Assembly (NCBI RefSeq): GCF_905397435.1 | Contig: NZ_CAJPVI010000077.1 | Coordinates: forward strand, 1 to 33,515 | Direction of reading: 5' to 3' | DNA length: 33,515 bases | From: Cupriavidus numazuensis | GTDB lineage: Bacteria > Pseudomonadota > Gammaproteobacteria > Burkholderiales > Burkholderiaceae | Shown here: positions 18,001 through 26,447 of the stretch, in pieces | Layout: each line of letters opens with the position of its first letter | Numbering within the stretch: the stretch's first letter is position 1 | Translations under genes and position numbers: made by a program | The notes under the pieces: model-generated | Database searches by the model: none | What the model was told of the DNA's origin: nothing | Seen by the model: only the letters and a program-made list of their open reading frames with translations

Positions 18001-18590
18001 ATAACCGCAATCACGCTATCGACCGGACGGCGCCACCGCAACCTCCTTAGTTGCTTCAGCCATGTCCCATCGGGTTGGCCATTCTGTGTGCCTTTGCAGT
18101 ACAACAAGACCACATCGTCTGTCACGAGCCAACCAGGGTCGGCCAAGTCGGGCACCAGTTGCTGAACGGATTCGTCGTCGCCTGTAATCAACAGCCATGG
18201 CTGGCGATAGCGCCAGAGCCATCCATTCCTGTGTCGCAACTCAGTCGACAGGGACCGTCGCAGGGGCGCCCATGCGGAGGTCTGGGACGAGCCTGATCCT
18301 GTTCTGTCGATTGGCGCAATACGCTGTGCGCGTAGCACGTCAGCGACCGCTCGCGCTGCCTTGCGATACTCCACAGCAGACAGTAACGGCATTGCAATTA
18401 GCAGGAGCGCCCCCACACCCAACACCCAGGCCATAGCTCGCCCGAGACTCCGGGGCGTTGTCAGGCCAATAGAGGGACCAAGCAGATAGATCAGCGTGCA
18501 CAGGAGCGCGCAGATGAAAAATAGCGCCCATACCAGCCCATAGGGCAATCCCGCCCTTGGGGAGGCGCTCGGCGGTGTCGGAACGTTCAT
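15057..18590 (-). CDS. tssM: T6SS inner-membrane protein TssM (IcmF-like)
   Basis: An 1177-residue inner-membrane protein of the TssM/IcmF/VasK family, the core of the membrane complex. Membrane segments lie at ~15-40, ~50-72 and ~367-388, enclosing the cytoplasmic domain, and the long periplasmic part that contacts TssJ follows. The C-terminal segment near WGWVRMLERARV matches the family. Where many TssM proteins carry a Walker A loop, this one reads PWLLITGDDESVQQL, with no GxxxxGK[ST]; the later WLVTDDVVLLY stands where Walker B/DTAG usually lies. It therefore probably does not bind nucleotide through a P-loop. The ATG at 18590 overlaps the stop of the preceding gene (ATGA), indicating translational coupling. 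Confidence 0.93.
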   Translation of the reverse strand: MNVPTPPSASPRAGLPYGLVWALFFICALLCTLIYLLGPSIGLTTPRSLGRAMAWVLGVGALLLIAMPLLSAVEYRKAARAVADVLRAQRIAPIDRTGSGSSQTSAWAPLRRSLSTELRHRNGWLWRYRQPWLLITGDDESVQQLVPDLADPGWLVTDDVVLLYCKGTQNGQPDGTWLKQLRRLRWRRPVDSVIAVINGDAPVSTERSGMQAYRVRLSRITELLRYSAPVYALDVSRTGQISHDTVPVIACEFPKQADEASIANALQRLRTDLAQRSIPQLIENGGERYLGNVSRELDTRGQALSHWLGTLTGAAHRRLPIRGIAFAPYAVPMQAKEPANRGADLPLWQYLGEAAQRQPGRRTGWHPLTLCAGLALVAVGVWTAGMLVSGLENGRDFHMAQQAAHDIQSAPNTAARLQALDTLQQQIQRYEYRVQHHAPLFTRFGLNRDADVLAALWKPYAKASRDILVAPATQDLEATLVDLSQLQTSGLNEETSKWALQGHDTLKAYLMLAHPERVDAAFLAQQLAQHWTTDARIPPGQKQDLAERFARFYAEHLKANPDWRIEPRAELVTGARQTLLAVIGERNAQDTIYQGIINGAGNKYPDQTLASLTAGTDPRGLLRAVALVPGVFTRQAYEGYVAAAIEQAAKRKQVASDWVLTGGKPPQPDADSGSGKDLQAALTEQYFAEYADHWQQFMNSAQWEPAATLPAVIDQLKLLADARQSPVIALMKSLEYQGGAGARKDSLSDTLVNKARDLIGKKTEVPEVANADPAGPLGIAFGPVLRLVGQPGQGLQGNQGDLSLQRYLDRATALRLRLQQISTSSDGDAQARQMAQALFQGKGSELADTQAYAQLIAASLGNQWAGMGDALFVRPIAQATQAVLLPAQASLDDAWRQNIAMAWGRSFAGRYPFADTANDASLPELARFLRPQGGLIHAFLATNLAGVLELQGDQWVPSATAGQAMTFDPAFLKGINTLQHIAAHLLAQGEPAYRFQLKPIPTPGLTDTLLTVDNQKLHYYNQREAWQFMTWPASNLQEPGTRLQWQTEKAGTNKNYEFSGPWGWVRMLERARVVPIDSATFQLTWQASADTGDQRAGTGTGKPGAGGDAVQADAAALIARDAKRPASADLAYPISYQLRTDVSQGPLEMLWLRGFVLPSRIFAAKEPAGRLASTTRK

Positions 18591-19810
18591 GACTTACCGA
18601 ATCTCGAAGTGACCGCCGCCACGCGAAGCATCTTTTCCCGCTGACCGACAATCAGTTGTGACAATTGCGTCAAGCGTGCTTGCTCGGCCGCCAACGCTAC
18701 GCCTAGCCAATCTGCGGCGGCGCCCGCATGACCCAGGGCAGCATCCACGTCGAGCATTTGGCTCGCGTCCTTCCCGGCGTTCGTCCACGCGGTCGTGGCA
18801 GCTGCATTGCCTGTGCTTTCGACACCCGAAACCCACATGGAGGCGGCGCCATCGACTGTGATCGCTCCCCATTGCAGAGCACTCTCGAAGGCGTTGCTGG
18901 CATCTTCAAATGCCGCTTGCGCGGGACGGTGCACGACAATTCCCTGTGCCTGTCCCATACGGGTCGCGGCGGCCTCGGAGGCAAACAGTAGGGCAACTCC
19001 GGCTTCCGTACTCCCGGCCGGGGGCACATCGTGCAGTTCAACGGACACCAGAAGCAAGGCCGCCCTTTCGCTTGCACCCGCATCGTCAAGCCAGGCATCA
19101 ATATCCATCAAGCCCTGAGTCGATACGGATGGCCCGTCTGTTCGGCGATCCAATCCAGAACTCGCCCACGCGCGCCGCCAGGTCTCAAGTGCATCAGCTA
19201 CTTCCACGACTGAAGGAAGAGCTAGGACGACGCCCAGGATCAATCGATCGGGAAGCGCCCGGATCGCCTCGACTGTTCTGTCGATCAGATCTAGGTAGAG
19301 AGTCTCCAGTCGCTCAAGAGCCGGAAGATGTTCTCCCCCTGCTGGCTCATCTAACTCCGCAAGACGCGAATGCTGAATGTGCGCCTGCGCAGCGTCCACG
19401 TATGAGGTTTCCAACGCGCTTTCTCGCTCCGCGATGCGCTCGGCAACGAAATCGATCCCAAGGGCTGTAGCGTAGGCACATTCGATCAAGTACAAGGGGC
19501 GCTGCCCGTGACCCATCGCAATATGGAGCCCTTCCGCCCGCATATCGTTATGTATCTGCGCGCTCGTCTTAGCATGCTCGTATAGCCCAAGCCGTAGGGA
19601 AAGCAAGGACGCGAAGGCGAGCGCCGGAACGGCGAGCAGCCAGGCCCAGAACGTAACGTCATGAATTGACCTGTCTGCCGGCCAAAGCCAAAGTGTCAGG
19701 CCAGCACCGGCCCCCATCGTGAAGACGAAAACAATCAGCCAAACGACGGTTGATGGTCCCCGATCTTGACAAGTGACTTGTGCTGGCAATCTGGATAAGT
19801 CCACCGGCAT
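18587..19810 (-). CDS. Unknown membrane protein within the T6SS operon
   Basis: A 407-residue protein I cannot assign to a named Tss or Tag family. Two membrane helices lie near the N-terminus (~21-42 and ~53-75), leaving a soluble region of about 330 residues. The C-terminal part contains TWTNA-like and LGHAGAAADWLGVALA segments that recall the GH-GAA core of beta-ketoacyl synthases, but the active-site Cys context is not visible, so at most it would be a degenerate thiolase-like fold. Its ATG overlaps the PAAR stop (TAATG) and its own stop overlaps the tssM start (ATGA), so it is made in step with both. This tight coupling suggests a role in spike loading or membrane-complex assembly; that is inference. 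Confidence 0.7.
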   Translation of the reverse strand: MPVDLSRLPAQVTCQDRGPSTVVWLIVFVFTMGAGAGLTLWLWPADRSIHDVTFWAWLLAVPALAFASLLSLRLGLYEHAKTSAQIHNDMRAEGLHIAMGHGQRPLYLIECAYATALGIDFVAERIAERESALETSYVDAAQAHIQHSRLAELDEPAGGEHLPALERLETLYLDLIDRTVEAIRALPDRLILGVVLALPSVVEVADALETWRRAWASSGLDRRTDGPSVSTQGLMDIDAWLDDAGASERAALLLVSVELHDVPPAGSTEAGVALLFASEAAATRMGQAQGIVVHRPAQAAFEDASNAFESALQWGAITVDGAASMWVSGVESTGNAAATTAWTNAGKDASQMLDVDAALGHAGAAADWLGVALAAEQARLTQLSQLIVGQREKMLRVAAVTSRFGKS

Positions 19811-20067
19811 TAGGCGATACCCGTGTCCGGTGAAGAAGAAATTAGCGTGCAGCCACAGGCCGCTCTATGCCCATGAAATGAGACTGGGAGACCATCGTCG
19901 GTAAACGAGCCATCGCCCTCGATGATGACGTTTTCGCCGTGGGTGGGGCACGATACCCGGTCCCCCTTGCGAGCCACAGCAATCCCGTCGACTTCCATCG
20001 TTCCTGACCCGGTAAGCACTACGCCGCCATGGGAATTTTTGTCGCCTTTCCTGATGATTCCACTCAT
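19810..20067 (-). CDS. PAAR-domain spike-tip protein
   Basis: An 85-residue PAAR protein, which caps the VgrG spike and can help attach effectors. Residues such as GDKNSHGGVVLTGSG, VARKGDRVSCPTHG and FHGHRAACGCTL match the PAAR repeat pattern, with His and Cys suited to metal binding at the tip. No toxin domain is fused to it. I chose the ATG at 20067; an in-frame TTG at 20091 would add eight residues (MTINLGRE) with no family support. It lies 93 bases after the lipoprotein gene, and its TAA overlaps the ATG of the next gene. Together with vgrG upstream it supplies the complete spike. Confidence 0.9.
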   Translation of the reverse strand: MSGIIRKGDKNSHGGVVLTGSGTMEVDGIAVARKGDRVSCPTHGENVIIEGDGSFTDDGLPVSFHGHRAACGCTLISSSPDTGIA

Positions 20068-20160
20068 TTCTCTACCCAAGTTGATCGTCAACCCGCTATG
20101 GAAGAATTTCCTATTTCATGCCGCTCACTTTCGTCTGTGCATGACAGCAGGCTAGCAGCG

Positions 20161-21237
20161 CTAGTGTCTCTTGCGAAGCGACGACACAATCGCGTCTGCC
20201 ATTTGCTTGAATTCATCCTTGGTCAATGGAGGAATCTTCTTCTGCCTGGCGACATCGGATCGTTGAATGACATAGACGTCGATCGAGTCCCACGCACCTT
20301 GCGGGTTGGCGATGGCTCGGAAACCATAGTCGATATTTCCATTTGGCCTCGTAATCTCGACAAGGCTACTGTAGCCCTCATAGTTCGCCATTTTGACCGC
20401 TGGAAACGGCCATTTCAGCGCGCGCACCTGTTTGATGCCAGGTTGCTGCTCCCAGAACACCTTGAGGCGATCCCGAATAAGTTCCCGATTTTCCTTTTCA
20501 GTCCGCTGCACGGTGGGGTCATCGCCGGCATCCGATATGAATACTTCAATGTCTGGATGTGCTTCGAGCACGCCTGATTCCAGAATTCGCTCATATCTCC
20601 CGCGATTCGTTGTCTCGATAAATGAAAAAGGAAGGCAAAGGCCCATACCGCTTGGAACCTCGAACAGTTCCCTAGGCCGGAACAGCTTGACTTTTTCCTC
20701 GAAGGTCAACTCACCAGCTTCCGCTTTTCCTTGTTGTGCTCCGGCGAGGCTGTAAACGCGATTTGATAGGTAGAAGTGACCGTAGATCAAGCGGCCGAAT
20801 GTGCGCCCAATCGACTCGGGTGTATGAAGCGGATATGACTTGATGCTATCAGCAAACGCTTTCGCCTCGGCACTCCGCTCCAAGCGGGAATATATACGCG
20901 CATCCCTTAATGCACGTCGTATTATTTTCTCATATGCCTCATACAATTCCCCCTCAAGCTTTCTGAACTCATCTACGGTAACGCGTGATCCCGACGCTAC
21001 CGGAAGGTCAAATCCTTGGTTATTTCCATTGACAATAACACCCACCGGATAGCTAAGATATTGCTCGGTAGGTTTGAAATCAGCAGGCAAATCGACACTG
21101 TGCAGCCCAACACATTCAGTTCTCCACCCAACCGGCGTCGCGGATGACGTCGGACTTTGCGCCATACAGCCCGCAGCCAACAGCAATGGCACACAAAGCG
21201 CAAATTTCGCATCTCTTAATGTCCGTGAAATCTTCAT
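20161..21237 (-). CDS. Putative T6SS lipase immunity lipoprotein (Tli4-like)
   Basis: A 358-residue predicted lipoprotein: the hydrophobic run LCVPLLLAAGC gives a lipobox with Cys24 as the lipidated residue. The remainder has alternating beta-rich and helical parts (DLPADFKPTEQYLSYPVGV, then LEGELYEAYEKIIRRALRDA) that resemble the periplasmic Tli4 immunity proteins; I am moderately, not fully, sure. Its ATG overlaps the stop of the phospholipase gene (ATGA), the usual layout for an effector followed by its immunity gene. A periplasmic or membrane-anchored location fits blocking a phospholipase that acts on membranes from the periplasm. Base composition here is visibly lower in GC than in the core tss genes. 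Confidence 0.65.
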   Translation of the reverse strand: MKISRTLRDAKFALCVPLLLAAGCMAQSPTSSATPVGWRTECVGLHSVDLPADFKPTEQYLSYPVGVIVNGNNQGFDLPVASGSRVTVDEFRKLEGELYEAYEKIIRRALRDARIYSRLERSAEAKAFADSIKSYPLHTPESIGRTFGRLIYGHFYLSNRVYSLAGAQQGKAEAGELTFEEKVKLFRPRELFEVPSGMGLCLPFSFIETTNRGRYERILESGVLEAHPDIEVFISDAGDDPTVQRTEKENRELIRDRLKVFWEQQPGIKQVRALKWPFPAVKMANYEGYSSLVEITRPNGNIDYGFRAIANPQGAWDSIDVYVIQRSDVARQKKIPPLTKDEFKQMADAIVSSLRKRH

Positions 21238-23696
21238 GCTGCGCCTCCACCACGTTCCGATTCAATAATGGCCAATACAACTTCCTCTTGACTTCCCGGG
21301 ATGGTATTCTCCGCAGGGCGATCGGGCTTTGCCTCTGTTACGAGAGTATTATTCAGTCTCATGTCATTATTTTCTCCCCTAGTCCAAGCATAGGGTAGCG
21401 CCACGGCAAATCCCTTTACCCCTTCCAGGTCCGATCCCCCATTCGATCCCACAACCTTGCCCTTCCAAAAGCCGCCATCGAACGGCATTTGACTGACCGC
21501 TGATTGTGCGGCTGCCTTATCCGTGATTCGATTGAAAACGGGCCATATTGAAGCGTCACGTCTATTATTCTCTTCAAATGGACCAAAGTTTCTTGGAATA
21601 TGAAGAAATGCTTTTTCATAAAGGTCTGCATTGTTGTCGGAAACCTCTTGAATGGATTTCCAGCTACTCGGACTACCAGGCTTTAAAATAGCATTCTTCA
21701 ATGCACTAGCGGGCTTGACGCCGTTTCCATTTTCGGTCAAATGTACTCCGAAGATTTTTTCCCACGTGGAAACACGCAGCTTGTGCGCTAGATTCCTTGT
21801 CAGTCGTGGCTTGCCATCTCCCAATACATCCTTGTGGTCCTGCTGCGTATCAATGAGCAGCACCCCGAGTTCGGAATCCCGGTCCCCCAACAGGCTCCGA
21901 TCATTGATGTTGGCGCTACCGAGAAGGACGTAACGATCGTCAACGATCATTAACTTGGAGTGCACATACACTTGCTCCGTCACCGGACGCCCATTTAGCT
22001 GGGTCCAGCTTCGCAGGTTTAGCAACGTGACAAACTTGAAGCACTCGTCGATCTCGATGTCTGCATATTTCAGGGTCACCTCACTTTCCTTGTGCAGGGC
22101 TTCCTTCAGTGCAGCCAGCTCTTTTCCGGTCTTGCACTGACCCTTCCTTGCATCAAATTCCCGCTTGGCCCATAGGTGTCGCCGAATCCGGTTCATCAAG
22201 CTGAATCGGCCAAAGACAAGGGTCTGCATGGTCCAGTGAACCTGGGTCGCAACGGCGCCGTCGTTCAGCTTTCCCTCGGGGTGCACAGGCAGCGTGATAT
22301 ACACGTGAAAGGGCTCCCCATGAGGATCAAAAATGGCACGCTTGATACGGTCACCCAAACATTGGCAAATGTTGTTCTGAATATTGTCATCGCCGCCGCT
22401 GTTCAAAGCCCGGGTCCCGTACTGGGATACCGAGCTGTGCATGATTTCACCGGGCCCAGCGTATCCTGGGCCCGGTGGCGGACTCGGGTCCCAATCCGAT
22501 TGAGCACCATTCATTTGTCCAGCGGAACCGACACGCACCTGCGCGTCGCTGAAGTTGGAGACGAAGAACTGGTTTTCGATGTAGATGAAGTGCGTGCTAT
22601 GCTCAATCAGCAACTGCATTGCCTGCAAATGGTCGCTCTGTACCGTACCTGTGTCGCACATTTCTCCAGGCGCACTGCGAAGAACCTGAACAATGCATCC
22701 TCCCTTACCTTGTGTCGGCTTGGACGCCGGTGCCAGTCGCAAGGAAGTTCGCTTCGTACCCCGATTCCAGCGAGAGACGAAGTTGCGGGTGAGTTCCTGT
22801 ACAGCCGGCCCCGTGATTCTGACCTCCACGTCATTCCATGGCTGACGCGGTTGTCTCAAGGGATCAAGTCCTTCGGATGTCGTTGACAGCGGGAAGCCTG
22901 GCTTGTCCATGGCAACGCTTGATGCATAGGGGACCTGATAAGCCCCCCGCTCGATGGCTTCCCTGGCTATTCTGGCGTTTGTCTTGACCAAATAGGGAAT
23001 GCCTACGTTCTCGTCCCATCCACCCGCCATGAGGTCCGGGTCGACAACTTCCGTACCGCCGCTCGCAACGTTGCCAACGGGCGCAACGCAGGCGTTGTAG
23101 CGATTGAGTCCTTTGCGGCCGTCAGCATCGGCACGCAAATTGAAATGCGTATCATCGTAGCGACCATAGGCGAGATCGATGCCCCCGACATAACCGATTT
23201 TTCGATCAATGACCACCTGCTTTTGATGATGGCTATAGAACGCAGTGTTTGTCGGAGCAACGGACGCCGCGAGGTGAACAAATACCTGTTCCCGCTTTAA
23301 CGTCGTATTAATGCTCTCTAGGGCATTCTTTGTCTGATCGTCAAACGTCTGCACCGGGGGGGAATCATTCCACGGCATGACATAGACCTTCAGGCTGGGG
23401 TTGGCCTTGGCAGCGGACAGCAGCACGTCATACAGACGCTTGCCCGGGGCGAGCTGTGCATCCCAGTTGACTTGCCAGCCAGCGATGTAGACGCTCTCCT
23501 TGGCAGCCCCAATGTCGACAATAAGTTCGGCGAAATAGTCCTTCCCACACACGTAGTACTTGACGTCGTTACCTTCCAGTGGCTGAGAGAAGCCATTGAC
23601 AACTTGGAGAGACCCGGTCACGGCGGCCGTGTAGGGGGTACCATCTGTTCCGATGATCTGATGAACCTGGCGCTTCTTTCCTTTGCCATCGGGCAT
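21234..23696 (-). CDS. T6SS phospholipase D effector (Tle5-like)
   Basis: An 820-residue enzyme of the phospholipase D superfamily with two HKD motifs: His157-Lys159-Asp164 in HHQKQVVIDRKIGYVGGID and His579-Lys581-Asp586 in VHSKLMIVDDRYVLLGSAN. Proteins of this type encoded with vgrG are T6SS lipase effectors of family Tle5, hydrolysing phosphatidylethanolamine and related lipids of target cells. No signal peptide is present, in keeping with delivery by T6SS. The gene begins only three bases after the vgrG stop and overlaps the immunity candidate, so cargo, carrier and protection are made together. The region is less GC-rich than neighbouring tss genes, suggesting separate acquisition. A host-related role is possible because some PldA/B relatives also act in eukaryotic cells. 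Confidence 0.88.
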   Translation of the reverse strand: MPDGKGKKRQVHQIIGTDGTPYTAAVTGSLQVVNGFSQPLEGNDVKYYVCGKDYFAELIVDIGAAKESVYIAGWQVNWDAQLAPGKRLYDVLLSAAKANPSLKVYVMPWNDSPPVQTFDDQTKNALESINTTLKREQVFVHLAASVAPTNTAFYSHHQKQVVIDRKIGYVGGIDLAYGRYDDTHFNLRADADGRKGLNRYNACVAPVGNVASGGTEVVDPDLMAGGWDENVGIPYLVKTNARIAREAIERGAYQVPYASSVAMDKPGFPLSTTSEGLDPLRQPRQPWNDVEVRITGPAVQELTRNFVSRWNRGTKRTSLRLAPASKPTQGKGGCIVQVLRSAPGEMCDTGTVQSDHLQAMQLLIEHSTHFIYIENQFFVSNFSDAQVRVGSAGQMNGAQSDWDPSPPPGPGYAGPGEIMHSSVSQYGTRALNSGGDDNIQNNICQCLGDRIKRAIFDPHGEPFHVYITLPVHPEGKLNDGAVATQVHWTMQTLVFGRFSLMNRIRRHLWAKREFDARKGQCKTGKELAALKEALHKESEVTLKYADIEIDECFKFVTLLNLRSWTQLNGRPVTEQVYVHSKLMIVDDRYVLLGSANINDRSLLGDRDSELGVLLIDTQQDHKDVLGDGKPRLTRNLAHKLRVSTWEKIFGVHLTENGNGVKPASALKNAILKPGSPSSWKSIQEVSDNNADLYEKAFLHIPRNFGPFEENNRRDASIWPVFNRITDKAAAQSAVSQMPFDGGFWKGKVVGSNGGSDLEGVKGFAVALPYAWTRGENNDMRLNNTLVTEAKPDRPAENTIPGSQEEVVLAIIESERGGGAA

Positions 23697-23699
23697 GAC

Positions 23700-26447
23700 T
23701 TACGCTCCCTTGATCCTGTTGAGGGCGGCCTTGCCGCCGATGTTGAGTAGAGCCGCGATCTGCTCGCCGGCCGGCCCGGCAATGTCCGCTCCGTTCACGC
23801 TGTGCATGCTGTCCGTGTAGCCCATCGCATTGAGGGTGCGTTCGTAGGCTTGGTGGGCGCTCCAGTCGGACGACTCTTGGTCGAGTACCAGTTCATGGGC
23901 ACGTCCATTAGCAACGATCCAGATGTGATTGGGTCTTTCGTCGTATGCCGCCTTAAGCTTCTCCATGTCAGCTGCAACAAGCGGTAGCATTCCCGCCGCG
24001 TTCACCGTGCCCGTCAACAATGGCTCAAAGCCGAGAACAGCTTCTTCGGCGCTCTCCGCCTGCACGATTGACCACGGTGTATGAGCGAGATAACCGCCTT
24101 GCTCGCCCGGAATGTCTGGCATCATCAGACTGAACTTCGCTGCGGTCGCGGGCAACGCTGTGCGCGGCAGTGTCGGCAGCCTCAAGTTCAGGCTGGCCGG
24201 ACCGGTCTTCTTGAAGGTCGCGCACTTGAACTTGAGATCGCCAGGGCAGGCGATCTCAATGTTCCCGTTCTCCAGTTTGATGTAAGCGCCTCCACTGGCC
24301 AACGTGACTGACTTTTCACCGAGGGCTAGCACCTGACCTTCCACGCTGGCGACCTTCACATCCTTCTTGCCTGTCAAGGTCAGTTCATCATCCTGGGCCT
24401 GCACTTCCACCTTGCCTTTCGCAGCAAACAGCTTCATGCCAAGCTTCTTGGCAAACAGTGACACGGCTTCCCCCGCCGCCAGCGTGATCGTCTTGATTAC
24501 GCCGATATCGGCGTTGCCACCCGCCGTTGCGAATAGATTTCCCGTTGCTGATACTTGCAGGTGACCTCCGCTCGTCAACGCCATCCCTGCCGGTGCAGTA
24601 GCCAGGAGACCCGCGCCTCTCAACTCCATCAAAGTCTGCTCGAACAGTTGCTTTTGCTTCTCGAATTCGGCGGCGTGCGCCTGCGCAGCCTGAGCAGCCT
24701 TCGCCATCGCTTGCATGTGATCAAGGGCGAGATTCAACTGCTTTTCCGCTCCCTGCATATCCAACTGCTTTCCTGTGGCGGCGGGCCGGTCTTCCGCCGA
24801 GATCAGCAGGCCTTTGCCCCCACGTACGGCGCCCCATCCGGACGTGCGTAGCTCGAAGCCGTCGCCGCGTTTCTGCTTCTTTCCGTCAACCAGGTAGCCC
24901 AGATTGAGTTGGGTCTTGCCGCCATACTCGGTCGAGAGCTTGATGCTCTCCTGACCTTCCCAGTCCTCCATGCGCAGCTTGTTGTTGCTCTGCGTGCGGA
25001 TGACATTGCGCGACAGCCACCGGTCTTCGGTGGTGATGTGGTCGCCCTGCTGGCTGTTGTGGTGGGCGGCGGCGATATACGGCTTGTTTAGGTTCCCGTC
25101 GGTGAAGGCGATGGCGACCTCGGTGCCGTCCAACAGCGGGAAGTGGAAGCCGGTCTGGAACCCGCCTGCGAAGGGCTTGGCGAGGCGCAGCGGCACGCTC
25201 TCGCCGCCGGAAGGCCATTCCTCGAAGTCCAGGTCGAAGCGGACCGTGTAATGGCCATCCTGGGTCAGGTAGGCGTACTTGTACTTGTTCGGTGACGTGA
25301 CGCGTGCACTGAGCGTGCCGGCTATGCGCGGCCAGTTCGCTTCGTCCAGCGGCAGGCGGAAGCGCCGGTCGGACGGAATGGACTTGAAGGAATTGCGGTA
25401 GGCCTGATCGCGCGCGCCGCTGTGCGTGACCTCGGTGATCACCTGACCGTTGGGCGCATCGGGGAGCGCAAGGTTCAGGCGCAGGATGCGCGCCGGGCGC
25501 AACTCCAGCACGTTGCTCTCGCCCTCGTAGACGACTTGCCCGGCTATGGCCGCCTCGTGGCGCAACTGCGCTTCCCACTTGGCGCTGTCCTGATCCAGGT
25601 GGTGCGTGCCATAGAAGTATGGCTGCCCGTAGGTCGTGCGGTCCTTGCGCGCGATGTTCGCCTCGGCCTGGAAGCGCTCGTAGGCTTGCGCCGGGTTGCG
25701 GTCAGCGGCCCGGACCGATTGCGCCACCGTCCTGGCGACGGTCTTGATGGCATAGACGGCTTCCACCCCGGATTCCAGCCCGGCCGTCTCCTGATACGGT
25801 GGCCGCAGTTCCGGCTGGTAGAGGTAGTGGTCGATATCGTCCGCCACCACCCAGTTTTCCCCGAATTTTCCCGGCACAAAGTAGCTGTACAGCCCTTCCT
25901 GCTCCATCAGCAGGCGGATGTAGTCCCAGTCGGACATCTGGTACTGGAGTCGGAACTTGTGCTGCGGATACTGGCGGCGCGTCTTGAAGGCGAACTGGTG
26001 CCCCTTGAGGTCGTGCCGGCGCAGGATGGCCTCGATGATCTGCGGCGCGGTCTTGTGCTGATAGACACGGCTGGCATGCGTGAGCCGCAAGCGCGCCACA
26101 AGAGGCTCCACGACCATTTCATAGGCGGCGAAGTCGCGCGTCTGCCTGGTCTTGGCGAAGCGGGTAATGCAGCCGGCAAACCGGCGAGGCTCGTCACCGT
26201 CGGCGGCGTCGATGACGAACGCCGCATCGCGCCCAAGATAGTCCGCGCGGTCCAGTTCCAGCGGATGCGTCAGCTGCACGGTCACCACATAGGGTTCACC
26301 CAGGCGCTCCACGGCCTCGAACGACACCACTGAAAGCGCGGCGGCAGTGGGCGCGCTGGGGACCTCCAGGAAATACGCCTGTCGACCGGCAATTCCCTTG
26401 AGCAGGTCGCTCCCAGTCGCCTTTAGTTCCTCCGCCACACCAGCCAT
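23700..26447 (-). CDS. vgrG: T6SS spike protein VgrG (TssI) with C-terminal extension
   Basis: A 915-residue VgrG. Residues ~25-420 are the gp27-like base, ~420-470 the gp5-like OB-fold (FPLLDGTEVAIAFTDGN, then the HHNSQQGDH stretch), and ~470-755 the needle, including a DUF2345-type region with a helical, Ala/Gln-rich segment at ~565-610. After ~755 there is a further ~160-residue tail that is not part of the basic VgrG, containing GYLAHTPWSIVQAESAEEA and FEPLLTGTVNAAGMLPLV. Such tails often bind cargo or, as in some enteroaggregative E. coli VgrGs, form a transthyretin-like adaptor. An AAAGGAACG ribosome site precedes the ATG at 26447. It is the first gene of the minus block and leads directly into the phospholipase. 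Confidence 0.95.
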   Translation of the reverse strand: MAGVAEELKATGSDLLKGIAGRQAYFLEVPSAPTAAALSVVSFEAVERLGEPYVVTVQLTHPLELDRADYLGRDAAFVIDAADGDEPRRFAGCITRFAKTRQTRDFAAYEMVVEPLVARLRLTHASRVYQHKTAPQIIEAILRRHDLKGHQFAFKTRRQYPQHKFRLQYQMSDWDYIRLLMEQEGLYSYFVPGKFGENWVVADDIDHYLYQPELRPPYQETAGLESGVEAVYAIKTVARTVAQSVRAADRNPAQAYERFQAEANIARKDRTTYGQPYFYGTHHLDQDSAKWEAQLRHEAAIAGQVVYEGESNVLELRPARILRLNLALPDAPNGQVITEVTHSGARDQAYRNSFKSIPSDRRFRLPLDEANWPRIAGTLSARVTSPNKYKYAYLTQDGHYTVRFDLDFEEWPSGGESVPLRLAKPFAGGFQTGFHFPLLDGTEVAIAFTDGNLNKPYIAAAHHNSQQGDHITTEDRWLSRNVIRTQSNNKLRMEDWEGQESIKLSTEYGGKTQLNLGYLVDGKKQKRGDGFELRTSGWGAVRGGKGLLISAEDRPAATGKQLDMQGAEKQLNLALDHMQAMAKAAQAAQAHAAEFEKQKQLFEQTLMELRGAGLLATAPAGMALTSGGHLQVSATGNLFATAGGNADIGVIKTITLAAGEAVSLFAKKLGMKLFAAKGKVEVQAQDDELTLTGKKDVKVASVEGQVLALGEKSVTLASGGAYIKLENGNIEIACPGDLKFKCATFKKTGPASLNLRLPTLPRTALPATAAKFSLMMPDIPGEQGGYLAHTPWSIVQAESAEEAVLGFEPLLTGTVNAAGMLPLVAADMEKLKAAYDERPNHIWIVANGRAHELVLDQESSDWSAHQAYERTLNAMGYTDSMHSVNGADIAGPAGEQIAALLNIGGKAALNRIKGA

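Noticed and set aside
18587..19810. Active beta-ketoacyl synthase
   Set aside because: Only a GHAGAA-like segment is reminiscent; no active-site Cys motif or full domain is visible, and the N-terminus is membrane-spanning.
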